Source of the DNA: a candidate division FCPU426 bacterium
GTDB taxonomy: Bacteria > Oederibacteriota > Muellerivitia > Muellerivitales > Muellerivitaceae
NCBI GenBank assembly: GCA_027452205.1
Contig: DAIDGV010000024.1
Location: 466,750 to 530,749, forward strand
Direction: 5' to 3'
DNA length: 64,000 bases
The translations under genes and the position numbers were made by a program. How positions within the stretch are numbered: the stretch's first letter is position 1; every line of letters starts with the position of its first letter. Below the pieces are notes generated by a model. The model did not search any database. It saw nothing but the letters and a program-made list of their open reading frames with translations, and was not told the origin of the DNA. This document shows, one piece after another, positions 9,152 to 17,211 of this stretch.

Positions 9152-9932
9152 TCCCTAATTTTGATATCTCTTTCGACCAATGACCCATGAAAAGGGTCAG
9201 GCTCGGTTCCTGTAAAAGCGCCATTTTTCCCATTTTCTTTTTGAAGGCCGGGTCTTTTTCCGATACTAGGATCAGCTCGGACCCTTTTGTTTTTTTGTAA
9301 TCCACGAAATTCACGGTCCAATTCAGGGATAGAAGTTTATCTTTATCGGTTCGCACCCAAGTACGAGCGTTACCTTTCTCGTCGGTCTTGGAATGACAAG
9401 TCGCTAAGCGCACTTTTGCCGGTAAAGCGTAGGCCGAAGGCTCAATATCGACCACTTCTTCCAATAGACGGGCGTCCCCAAAATCCGGTTCCAAAGGCGG
9501 GGCGTCGGTAAAAATAAGCAGGCACTTGTCGGTCCAGCGCCCATCCCGGGTCTTTACCCGGCAAGGTACCTCGGCATATTCGGTCTTTCGGGCCAGGCTA
9601 TGCACCGGGGTTGCGCCGATCGTTTTGGCCTTTTGGAACAATTCGACGGACAGGGAAAGCGACGTGGTGCCCCAGGTCTTGAGCAAAGGCACCCGGTCCT
9701 TGGGAACGAAAGTGATCTTTTCCTCGCCCGCGTCCAAATACCAAAATTGGCGGCAAAGCGCGCATTGAAGGAGAGAACCGAACTGGAATTTTTGCGCCAA
9801 GACCAACTTCGGTTGACCCTGTAACAGGACCCGCCAGTCGAACTGGATGGTCTGGTTATCGCCGGCGCAGGCCGGGCAGGTACCGGGCTTGAGGGAACCT
9901 TGAAGGCCTTGGAACAAGAGAGAATCCTTCAC
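9144..9932 (-). CDS. Hypothetical protein with two CxxC pairs
   Basis: This 262-residue protein has no signal peptide. Near the N-terminus, CPAC (about residues 19-22) and CALC (about 57-60) form a probable zinc ribbon split by a beta-rich stretch. The remainder is a mixed alpha/beta sequence without a family I recognise. Its 3' end converges with and overlaps the PAP2 gene by eight bases. Its start lies divergent to the gene at 10071. Confidence 0.6.
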   Translation of the reverse strand: MKDSLLFQGLQGSLKPGTCPACAGDNQTIQFDWRVLLQGQPKLVLAQKFQFGSLLQCALCRQFWYLDAGEEKITFVPKDRVPLLKTWGTTSLSLSVELFQKAKTIGATPVHSLARKTEYAEVPCRVKTRDGRWTDKCLLIFTDAPPLEPDFGDARLLEEVVDIEPSAYALPAKVRLATCHSKTDEKGNARTWVRTDKDKLLSLNWTVNFVDYKKTKGSELILVSEKDPAFKKKMGKMALLQEPSLTLFMGHWSKEISKLGIS

Positions 9933-10070
9933 CGCGGGAATAAAAGCAGGGTTTGGATATTAAAGCACTTTTGCCCGGTCTTTTTTGCCGAAAAGCCTCC
10001 CAAAATTTGTCCGGTGGACCATTGTTTGATATCTTTGAACCACGCTATCCCCTCTCCGACAAGGACGATC

Positions 10071-10544
10071 ATGGGCCTGAACAAAGGTTGGCTGGAAAGA
10101 CGCAAGAACGGCAAACCCCTCTCCATCATCGAGGTCAACTTTCACCGGGCGATCATCAAGAAGATCCCCAAGCTCAAGGGTACCAAGATCCGGGTGCCGA
10201 CCCGTTCCAGCGACGAGACTTATTATGTGCTCGATAAAAAGGTCGACCTGGGCGAGTTAAGCCTGGTGGGAAATAACGTCTTCAACAACAACGAGATCAT
10301 TGTGGTACAGATGACGGTGGCCCAGTTCCGCATCCCCTTGCGGTTGTTGGGTAAGGTGACCCAGGTCACCAGTTACGTGGAATATAAAAGATTGGTCTTT
10401 GAGGGAGCTATCAAGTTCACCGCAGTGCACAAAGGGGATTTCGACCTGCTCCTCGAGATGGACGACCGGCGCCGGATGCAGCAAACCGCCCCGCCACCTA
10501 CCGCCGTCACTAAAAGCAAGATCCCCTTCGGCTATAAGAAATAG
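10071..10544 (+). CDS. Hypothetical protein, PilZ-like size and composition
   Basis: The start at ATG 10071 (AAGGA about eight bases upstream) gives 157 residues. The longer in-frame reading from 9900 overlaps the divergent upstream gene and has no matching ribosome site. The protein is cytoplasmic and beta-rich, with a basic N-terminus (LERRKNGK) and alternating hydrophobic strands. This resembles PilZ or other small beta-barrel regulators, but the RxxxR and D/NxSxxG motifs are not clearly present. The function is unknown. Its 3' end abuts the convergent M3 peptidase gene. Confidence 0.55.
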   Translation: MGLNKGWLERRKNGKPLSIIEVNFHRAIIKKIPKLKGTKIRVPTRSSDETYYVLDKKVDLGELSLVGNNVFNNNEIIVVQMTVAQFRIPLRLLGKVTQVTSYVEYKRLVFEGAIKFTAVHKGDFDLLLEMDDRRRMQQTAPPPTAVTKSKIPFGYKK

Positions 10545-10545
10545 C

Positions 10546-12282
10546 TCAGCTGAGCGCGGCTAGCCGATCCAGTTCCTTCTCTACCTCATCCATGAGCGGT
10601 TGGATCATCTTCAAACTGAAATCAAAATGGATGCCCGCTTCCTCAAAGATCTCCGGCAGGGGTTTGCTGCCGCCCACCGCCAGGCCCCGCTTGTAAAGCT
10701 TCACGCCCTCGGCCTTGTCCTTGCGGACATTGCGCCAAACCTGCAGCGCGCCCAGCTGGGCGATGCCGTATTCGATGTAATAGAAGGGCACCTCAAAGAT
10801 ATGCAGCTGACGGTGCCACAGATTGGCGCGCACTTCCTCAAAGCCGGTCCAATCCTCCAGACCGCCTAATCTTTTGCGCAAATTCACCCATTGGTCGGTG
10901 CGTTCCTGGCGGGTATGGCCCGGGTGGGTATAGATCCAATGCTGGAAAGCGTCGATGGTGGCGATCCAAGGCAGCAGGCTGATGACGTTCTCCAAATGCT
11001 TGATCATGGACCGGGCGGCGTCCTTGGGATCGGGGTAAAAGACCGATAGATAAGGATTGCCCATCAGCTCCATGCTCATGGAAGCCACCTCGCAAAATTC
11101 CATGGGTGCGTGGCGGTAAGGATAAAAGGGCACATTCTTCCAGGCGAAGCTGTGCATGGCATGACCGCCCTCATGCAGCAGGGTACGCACATCGCCATCG
11201 ACACCGACCGAATTAGCGAAGATGAAGGGGATGCGGGCTTCTTCCAGGTCCGATTGATAACCGCCGGGAGCTTTGCCTTTGCGGGAATCCAGGTCCAAAA
11301 GGCCCAGTTCCTTCATCTGGCGGAAGTTCGCGCCGAACTCAGGGTCCACTTGGCCCAATATCTTTTCGCAGCCTTCGATGAGCTGTTCGGTCTTGTCGAA
11401 AGGTTTCAAGGGCGCCAAACCGTCCGGGTTCACCGACATGTCCCAAGGTTTGAGGCTAGAGAGACCCATTTTTTTCATGCGGCGCTGTTGGATCTTGTCC
11501 ACCAAGGGTTTGATGGTCTTTTCGGCGGTCTGGTGAAAAGCCTCGCAGTCCTTGGGGCTGTAATCGAAGCGTTCCTTGCGGCGAAACATATAGTCCCGGT
11601 AATTATCAAAGCCCGCGTTCTTGGCGATCTGGCCGCGGATCTTCAGCATTTGATCGTAAAGGTCCTCGAATTTGTCTTTTTCCTTTAGGCGGCGTTCGCT
11701 CACGATCTTCCAAGCTTCTTCCCGCTTGGCCCGGTCGGTCAGCTCTAAATAGCGGCCCATTTGTTCGAGAGTCTGTTCCTTGCCGTCATACTGCACGGTC
11801 AGGGAGCCGCTGAGTTTTTGATATTGCTGGGACAATTTTTCCAGCTCGGTCTCCAGGGGGATGTTCTCCTCCCGGTAGAGGGTCAGTTGGTTCTCGACAG
11901 AACGGTCGTAAAGGAAGAATTCCTCTTTGTCCAAACCGGACCGATGAGGACATTCCCAATATTTCTTCATCAGGGCAAAGAAAAGGGGTTTACTGGGCTC
12001 ACCCACTTTTTCGAGGAATTCCACGTAATCCTTCTCGATCTGGGGGTCGTCGGTCTTACAGGTCATGCGGATGTATCGGATCGAGCCTTCTTCGCTCAAG
12101 GTTTGTTCCAAGTCGTTAAGATCGTTGAGCCATTTTTTCAGATCTTCGACGTTGTTGAGCGGGCGGTTCTTCAGTTCATTCAGCATCGGTTCGATGACGG
12201 ACCAATCACCCAGTTTGGCGTCCTTCGGAACATAAGTGCGGGGGTAAGGATGGGGAATAGTTTCGGCGGTCAAAAGGGCCAT
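10546..12282 (-). CDS. pepF: M3-family oligoendopeptidase F
   Basis: This 578-residue cytoplasmic metallopeptidase has the zinc motif HEGGH (HExxH form) in TLLHEGGHAMHSFAW, near residues 365-380, with the third ligand glutamate in MEFCEVASMSMEL about 27 residues later. The length and the helical N-terminal half match PepF-type M3B enzymes, which cleave short peptides in the cytoplasm. GGAGATG precedes the ATG. It is transcribed convergently with the gene at 10071 and appears monocistronic. Confidence 0.88.
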   Translation of the reverse strand: MALLTAETIPHPYPRTYVPKDAKLGDWSVIEPMLNELKNRPLNNVEDLKKWLNDLNDLEQTLSEEGSIRYIRMTCKTDDPQIEKDYVEFLEKVGEPSKPLFFALMKKYWECPHRSGLDKEEFFLYDRSVENQLTLYREENIPLETELEKLSQQYQKLSGSLTVQYDGKEQTLEQMGRYLELTDRAKREEAWKIVSERRLKEKDKFEDLYDQMLKIRGQIAKNAGFDNYRDYMFRRKERFDYSPKDCEAFHQTAEKTIKPLVDKIQQRRMKKMGLSSLKPWDMSVNPDGLAPLKPFDKTEQLIEGCEKILGQVDPEFGANFRQMKELGLLDLDSRKGKAPGGYQSDLEEARIPFIFANSVGVDGDVRTLLHEGGHAMHSFAWKNVPFYPYRHAPMEFCEVASMSMELMGNPYLSVFYPDPKDAARSMIKHLENVISLLPWIATIDAFQHWIYTHPGHTRQERTDQWVNLRKRLGGLEDWTGFEEVRANLWHRQLHIFEVPFYYIEYGIAQLGALQVWRNVRKDKAEGVKLYKRGLAVGGSKPLPEIFEEAGIHFDFSLKMIQPLMDEVEKELDRLAALS

Positions 12283-12316
12283 GGGTCATCTCCTAAAATA
12301 ATTGGAAACAAAGGCA

Positions 12317-12436
12317 TTTTAGCCACAGATGCAGGGGATACAGCAGATATATAAAAAGATAAATCCTAAAATTAAACAGTTGGGATCGAATTTTTTTGAT
12401 TCAAAAGGTTTATCTCCCGAATCTTCCGCATCTACG
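12317..12436. repeat. Partly degraded palindrome of the GCCACAGAT family
   Basis: The left arm TTTTAGCCACAGATGCAGGG (continuing GATACA) is identical to the palindrome at 43558. The right arm is recognisable only as TATCTCCCGAATCTTCCGCAT. It fills the gap between divergent pepF and the RecB-like nuclease gene. Confidence 0.55.
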
Positions 12437-12494
12437 GCGATCGATTTTCTGTTTTTGTTGCATTGCTAAAGGAAAGGGCCGTTATAATCCGCAC

Positions 12495-13517
12495 ATGACC
12501 GTTTATTCGTACTCACGCATCAATACTTATTACACCTGCCCCGCCCAATTCCAATTCCGTTACATCGAGCGTCGGCCCTCGCCGGTGGCCGAAGGTATCG
12601 AGCTTTTCCTCGGTTCCCGTTTCCACGAGACCATGGAATATCTCTATGGCCAGCTGGACAACAAAGTGCCCACGGTCAACGAACTGGTCAATTACTTCAA
12701 GAACCACTGGCAGCAGCATTGGCAGACCTCCCTGCAAAAGCAAAGGGACCGGGGCTTTAAAGACACCTTGCGTATCGCCAAAGCGGGCCAGACGGTGGAA
12801 GATTACTTCCAAAAAGGCCAGTTGTTCGTTGAGAACTATTTCCATCAGTACCATCCCTTCGACCAGGACAAGACCGAGGGCATCGAATTGAAGGTGGCTT
12901 TCAACCTGGACCCCAAAGGCCAGTTCAAGATGCAGGGTTTCATCGACCGCCTGGGCCGGGATGACAGCGGCACTCTCTGGATCCACGATTACAAGACCAG
13001 TGCCCGCAAGATGAGCGACGAGGACGCCAAGAGCGAGGACCAATTAGCCCTTTATCACGCGGGGTTACTGCAAAACCCCCGGTTCGGGGCCAAGGAAAAA
13101 TATAAGTTGATGTGGCATTTCGTGGCTTTTGAGAAAGACCAGGTTGTCGCGGAGCGTAACCCCAAAGAGATCGACTGGTTGAAACAAAAATATATCAGCA
13201 AGATCGAGACCATTGAAAAGGCGAAGACCTTCCCGACGAAAACCGGTATTCTTTGCCGCTGGTGCGAATATTTGACGGTTTGCACCGACGGAACGGCTTG
13301 GGTCCGGTCCAAAGGCGGGGAAGTGGACGACGATTCTGCGGCCATCAAAGAAGCGACACCTTCTACGTCTTCGGCGTCCCTGACAACGACAGAGGTTCCT
13401 CTACCCGAGCCGGTCGCCGCGACCGCGGTGCCCGCGGAGGCTATCGCGCCCCGGTCGACCGCGCGCAAAAAAAGCTCCCGTCACTCGGTCTCGCCGGACC
13501 AGTTAAAGCTCTTCTAA
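12495..13517 (+). CDS. RecB-family PD-(D/E)XK nuclease with Fe-S cysteines and C-terminal QLKLF tail
   Basis: The start at ATG 12495 gives 340 residues. The longer reading from 12396 runs through the intergenic repeat. The N-terminus YSYSRINTYYTCPAQFQFRY has the first cysteine of a Cas4/AddB-type Fe-S nuclease. The core motif HDYKTS (about residues 166-171) gives the catalytic Asp-x-x-Lys. CRWCEYLTVC (about 254-263) supplies the other three cysteines. A Ser/Thr/Ala-rich linker follows, and the protein ends in DQLKLF, which resembles the QLxLF peptide that binds the DNA polymerase sliding clamp. There are no cas genes nearby, so a DNA-repair role is more likely than CRISPR adaptation. Confidence 0.8.
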   Translation: MTVYSYSRINTYYTCPAQFQFRYIERRPSPVAEGIELFLGSRFHETMEYLYGQLDNKVPTVNELVNYFKNHWQQHWQTSLQKQRDRGFKDTLRIAKAGQTVEDYFQKGQLFVENYFHQYHPFDQDKTEGIELKVAFNLDPKGQFKMQGFIDRLGRDDSGTLWIHDYKTSARKMSDEDAKSEDQLALYHAGLLQNPRFGAKEKYKLMWHFVAFEKDQVVAERNPKEIDWLKQKYISKIETIEKAKTFPTKTGILCRWCEYLTVCTDGTAWVRSKGGEVDDDSAAIKEATPSTSSASLTTTEVPLPEPVAATAVPAEAIAPRSTARKKSSRHSVSPDQLKLF

Positions 13518-13524
13518 AAGCGCG

Positions 13525-15537
13525 CTAATTTTTTTCATTCGTAAATTTTTCAGGGATTTTTTCCTGCAATAATTTTTCCACCGCTTCCCTTAACTCAGCG
13601 TTTTCTTCCTTGCGAGCGTCCTGCAAGAAACGCATGGCTTCAGGCCGGTGGATCTTCGCCAGGGCTTTCAGCGCCTGCAGGCGGGTGTGGGACGAATAAA
13701 CGGATTTCTTTGAGGCCTTTTTGGTCACCACTTGTCCGAGAAAATCGATGGCTTCTTTTTGCCCTAATTCCCCCAAGGAGAAACAAACCGCCGTGATCCA
13801 ATCCTCGTTCTCGGGGAAACGCTCGGCGCGCATTTGAACGGCTTTCAATAAGATCGCGGTACCACCCGGAAATTGGAGCTGTCCCATGAGCCCCGCGGCC
13901 TTGACCGCGATGGCCGTGGATCCGTCCAGCAAAGCGGGACGCAAGGCCAAGCCCCCCACCGATTGATGGATCTTGTCGAACAGGTCCAGCAACGCTTGTT
14001 TGAGCTGGGGAGTTCCCTTGCCGACCCAGGAGGAAAGCTGCAGGGCCAAGGGCGCGTCCAAGCCGCAGCGGTCCAGGAGAGGCAACAATTGCCAGACCTT
14101 TTCTTCCTCGACCGAAGCGAGCATCTCGACCAGGACGGACCGGACCGATTCGCGGATCTCATAAAGCAGGTTTAGCGCTTCCAATTTTTGAGCGGGCGTG
14201 GAGCCGAAATAATCCTCCAATAAAAGCGGCGCGGCCATCTCACCCAGCAGGGGAAAGTGGTTGAGCTTGCCCGCGTGATGGGCACAATCCACCAACCGGC
14301 GGATCAACTCGGGAGTGGAGCGTTCGTAAAGCCAATGGCGGGCGATGGAGGAACATTCAGGGAAGGACGCGATGTCCTCGTCGGCCTGGAAGTGCAAGGT
14401 GGCCAACAGGGTCAGCACGGGTTGTTCCTTTTTCAGGTCCATAGCGGCCTCCACCAGGTCCCAGGCCAGGAGCAGGGCGCTTTGGTAAGTGCCGGGATAG
14501 ACCTCGGAAGCGATGAGGAAGTTCAGTTGGTCCAACACTTTTTCCACGACCTTGGCATTCTTCACCCAGGGGCGGGCGTCCATCAAATGGGTCAGGGCTA
14601 ATTGCCGCTCGAGGGGATTGCCCCGCAGGCCATCGGCCAAGGAGAAGACGGTCTTTTCCACCAAGTCCTGGCGGCCTCTTTCCACCCAATAAGCCAAACA
14701 ATCACTGACCAGACCCTCGGTGGCCGGGTCAAAGAGCACCGACGGCCAGCCATTCTCCATGGCGATCTCCAACAACGAATACATCGAAGAGGTCGCGCCT
14801 TCCGCCATGAAGTCCCCGGTGGGGTTCTTGAACCAGGTGGAGATATTGCTGAAATCCGGAGAGGACCTTTCCATCCGTTCCAGCAGGCGATTGAACATTT
14901 GATCGAAGGTTTCCAGCAGATGGGTCATTTCGGGGCTGGAGCCTAGGGTTTTGCGCTGCAACTGGGAGAACTGCCAGGCCTCGGCCACGAAACTGAGAAG
15001 GGCATGGCGGTTGCGGTCCATGGGTTCCTCGCTGACCGGGGTGCTTTGCATCAAGGTGGCGGCCGAATCGGCGATCCGCAGGCTCATTGTCTCGGCCTTA
15101 GAAGGTTCCTGCATTTGCACGGTGCCGGTCAACGGGCGGATGTTGGTCTTGTCCTGGTGTTGGAATTTTTCCTTGTTCTCCTCGAAGGGAAAGGTGATGA
15201 CCTGCAGCCAGGCGGTCAGTTCGGTCAGCGTGATATCCTTGGTGATCTCTACGCCTTGAAGGTCCTGATCCTTGAAAAGGCTCAGCAGGTCGTCTAGGGG
15301 AGAGAGCAGATAATCATTGGCGTAAAGCTTGTCGTCCTGCACATGGATATAAAGAGGATTGACCGAATGCAGGACCTTTTGAAAATCCTTGTGCAATTTT
15401 TGAATGGCCTGGGTGACAAAAGAACTATTGATGGGATAGAAAGAAACGTAACTGATGGCCGCGCGAAAATCATGCGCCAATTGGGACATGAACTTTTTTT
15501 TGGACTCGGGTATCGTCATCGCTTGAAGGGGGTCCAT
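13525..15537 (-). CDS. Large HEAT-repeat protein of unknown function
   Basis: This 670-residue soluble protein consists almost entirely of helical repeats. The N-terminal part (about 1-130) is a separate helical/beta region starting MTIPESKKKFMSQL. From about residue 200 onward repeated helix pairs are visible, most clearly in the last third (GSTAIAVKAAGLMGQLQFPGG, then LQALKALAKIHRPEAMRFL), typical of HEAT repeats. Such proteins are scaffolds, and nothing shows the partner. GGAGCCC precedes the ATG. It converges with the nuclease gene and sits alone. Confidence 0.75.
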   Translation of the reverse strand: MDPLQAMTIPESKKKFMSQLAHDFRAAISYVSFYPINSSFVTQAIQKLHKDFQKVLHSVNPLYIHVQDDKLYANDYLLSPLDDLLSLFKDQDLQGVEITKDITLTELTAWLQVITFPFEENKEKFQHQDKTNIRPLTGTVQMQEPSKAETMSLRIADSAATLMQSTPVSEEPMDRNRHALLSFVAEAWQFSQLQRKTLGSSPEMTHLLETFDQMFNRLLERMERSSPDFSNISTWFKNPTGDFMAEGATSSMYSLLEIAMENGWPSVLFDPATEGLVSDCLAYWVERGRQDLVEKTVFSLADGLRGNPLERQLALTHLMDARPWVKNAKVVEKVLDQLNFLIASEVYPGTYQSALLLAWDLVEAAMDLKKEQPVLTLLATLHFQADEDIASFPECSSIARHWLYERSTPELIRRLVDCAHHAGKLNHFPLLGEMAAPLLLEDYFGSTPAQKLEALNLLYEIRESVRSVLVEMLASVEEEKVWQLLPLLDRCGLDAPLALQLSSWVGKGTPQLKQALLDLFDKIHQSVGGLALRPALLDGSTAIAVKAAGLMGQLQFPGGTAILLKAVQMRAERFPENEDWITAVCFSLGELGQKEAIDFLGQVVTKKASKKSVYSSHTRLQALKALAKIHRPEAMRFLQDARKEENAELREAVEKLLQEKIPEKFTNEKN

Positions 15538-15801
15538 AGGGCTCCTCGAAATGAAAGGATTGGGCCGTATTTCAAGCGGTCGATGTGGGTGGAAAACTTC
15601 TCTACAAACACGTTAGCACCGCGTTTTCAGGATCCCCAAGTTAAATATTTTCCACAGGGGAAAGACGTTTTACCTGAAAACTGGTTTTTAGCCCTTTTTT
15701 TGTCGATTTGTGAGGTCTTAGATTCGAAATAAGACGATGGAGGATTGTCTTTTGGGATAAAACCAGTTAAAAAGAATAGGTCATTCAAAAGGAGCTAAGC
15801 C

Positions 15802-16194
15802 ATGAAAAAGACTTTTTCCCTGATGTTATCGCTGTTTTTAGGTACCGCCTTGATGGTGGGTTGCAGTGCCAAAAAAGAAGTAGTTTCACAAGAACCGGAA
15901 GCCAAGCCTACCCCGGACCAAACTCTTCATTACACCGTCAAGAAGCATGACACCCTTTGGGATATCGCCGGACGCTCTTCGATCTACGGGGATTCGTTCC
16001 AATGGCCTTTGCTTTTCAAGTCCAACCGCGACAAGATCCAAGACCCGGACCTGATCTATCCCCAACAGGATTTCGAGTATCACAAGGATGTGGATAGCGC
16101 GACGGTGAAAGAAGCCCGCGACCTGGCCAGCAAGACGCCGAAGTACAAGAAACACTCCAAGCCGGTCAGCAAACTGCCGATCGATTATTTCTGA
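15802..16194 (+). CDS. LysM-domain lipoprotein
   Basis: This 130-residue lipoprotein has a type II signal peptide ending at the lipobox LMVGC (Cys about residue 21). A short charged linker follows, then a LysM domain (about 42-92): LHYTVKKHDTLWDIA and NRDKIQDPDLIYPQQ, which bind N-acetylglucosamine chains of peptidoglycan. The insertion IYGDSFQWPLLF is typical of the variant seen in Gram-negative LysM lipoproteins. It is probably anchored in the outer membrane with the LysM domain in the periplasm. AAGGAG precedes the ATG. A strong terminator follows. Confidence 0.85.
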   Translation: MKKTFSLMLSLFLGTALMVGCSAKKEVVSQEPEAKPTPDQTLHYTVKKHDTLWDIAGRSSIYGDSFQWPLLFKSNRDKIQDPDLIYPQQDFEYHKDVDSATVKEARDLASKTPKYKKHSKPVSKLPIDYF

Positions 16195-16210
16195 TCGGTC
16201 TGAAAGTACA

Positions 16211-16245
16211 AAGCCCGCGCCCTTCGGGGACGCGGGCTTTTTTTA
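16211..16245 (+). terminator. Rho-independent terminator
   Basis: AAGCCCGCG pairs with CGCGGGCTT around an 11-base loop and is followed by seven T residues and ATTT. It terminates the LysM gene. Read in the other direction it could weakly serve the convergent ispH gene. Confidence 0.9.
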
Positions 16246-16264
16246 TTTAAGGTTGGTTTAAGGC

Positions 16265-17107
16265 TTAGGCGGGGATCAACTCGTCGTAAGTACGGATCCT
16301 GGCAATGACTTCCTCAATAAGATAATCAGGGGTCGAGGCGCCAGCAGTAATGCCCACCTTTTGCTTGCCCTCGAACCACTTCGGGTCCATCTCCTGGGCG
16401 GTTTCGATGTGGTGAGTGGCATTGGGCAGATTCATCATGCAGGTATCGGCCAGTTTATGGGTATTGCTGGAATTGCGTCCGCCGATCACGATCATGATGT
16501 CCATTTGTTTGGACAGGGCGGCGGCGGCGGTCTGACGGTCCTTCGTGGGTTTGCAGATAGTGTTGATCGGCACCACCTCGGCGCAACGGGCCTTCAATAA
16601 ATCAACGAACTGGTCGAATTTCTCCAATAGTAGCGTGCTTTGACAGACCACGCCCACCTTCGATCCCTCGGGGACCTGGACGATATCCTCTTCGTGGTAA
16701 ATGACGATGGGATCCTTCATGCGGCTGGCGATGCCCTTCACTTCCACGTGCTTGGGGTCACCAACAATGACGATACGCAGGCCCTGACCCTGCAGTTTGA
16801 GGCCTTCGTTGTAGATCTTGGTTACCAGGGGACAGGTGGTATCAACGATCTCCAGACCTTTTTCCTTCATTTGGCCGATCACGTTGATGTCGAGTCCATG
16901 GGCGGTGATGACCACTTTGTTATCCTCGACGTCCTTGAGGTCATAGACGATCTTTTTGTTGAGCGAGGCTAAGCGGGCCACTTCCTGCGGGTTGTGGATG
17001 AGCGATCCGAAAATAAAAGCCTTGTCCATGGTCTCGGCTTTTTGGATGGCTTTTTTCACGCCGAAACAAAATCCGGCGGCATTGGCTATTTGAATTTCAC
17101 GCGACAT
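16265..17107 (-). CDS. ispH: 4-hydroxy-3-methylbut-2-enyl diphosphate reductase
   Basis: This 280-residue enzyme catalyses the last step of the MEP isoprenoid pathway, reducing HMBPP to IPP and DMAPP. The three Fe-S cysteines are visible in NAAGFCFGVKKA (about residue 14), VDTTCPLVTKI (about 95) and PINTICKPTKDRQ (about 187). The substrate-binding motif AHGLD and the glutamate/threonine region are also present. AAGGA precedes the ATG. It supplies precursors for the squalene genes hpnCDE found at 30.6-33.7 kb. Confidence 0.95.
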   Translation of the reverse strand: MSREIQIANAAGFCFGVKKAIQKAETMDKAFIFGSLIHNPQEVARLASLNKKIVYDLKDVEDNKVVITAHGLDINVIGQMKEKGLEIVDTTCPLVTKIYNEGLKLQGQGLRIVIVGDPKHVEVKGIASRMKDPIVIYHEEDIVQVPEGSKVGVVCQSTLLLEKFDQFVDLLKARCAEVVPINTICKPTKDRQTAAAALSKQMDIMIVIGGRNSSNTHKLADTCMMNLPNATHHIETAQEMDPKWFEGKQKVGITAGASTPDYLIEEVIARIRTYDELIPA

Positions 17108-17211
17108 TTATCGTCCTTTAAGCCCGGCGAAATCCCTTTCGTCCAGGGGAAAGTGATTATAATAACCGTCAATTCGGATTCAAACCCCTGTTCTTCCTAA
17201 AGGACCATTCC

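Noticed and set aside
12495-13517. Cas4 identity for the RecB-like nuclease
   Set aside because: The Fe-S nuclease layout is compatible with Cas4, but no cas genes or CRISPR array occur in the window and the linker plus QLKLF tail is not a Cas4 feature.
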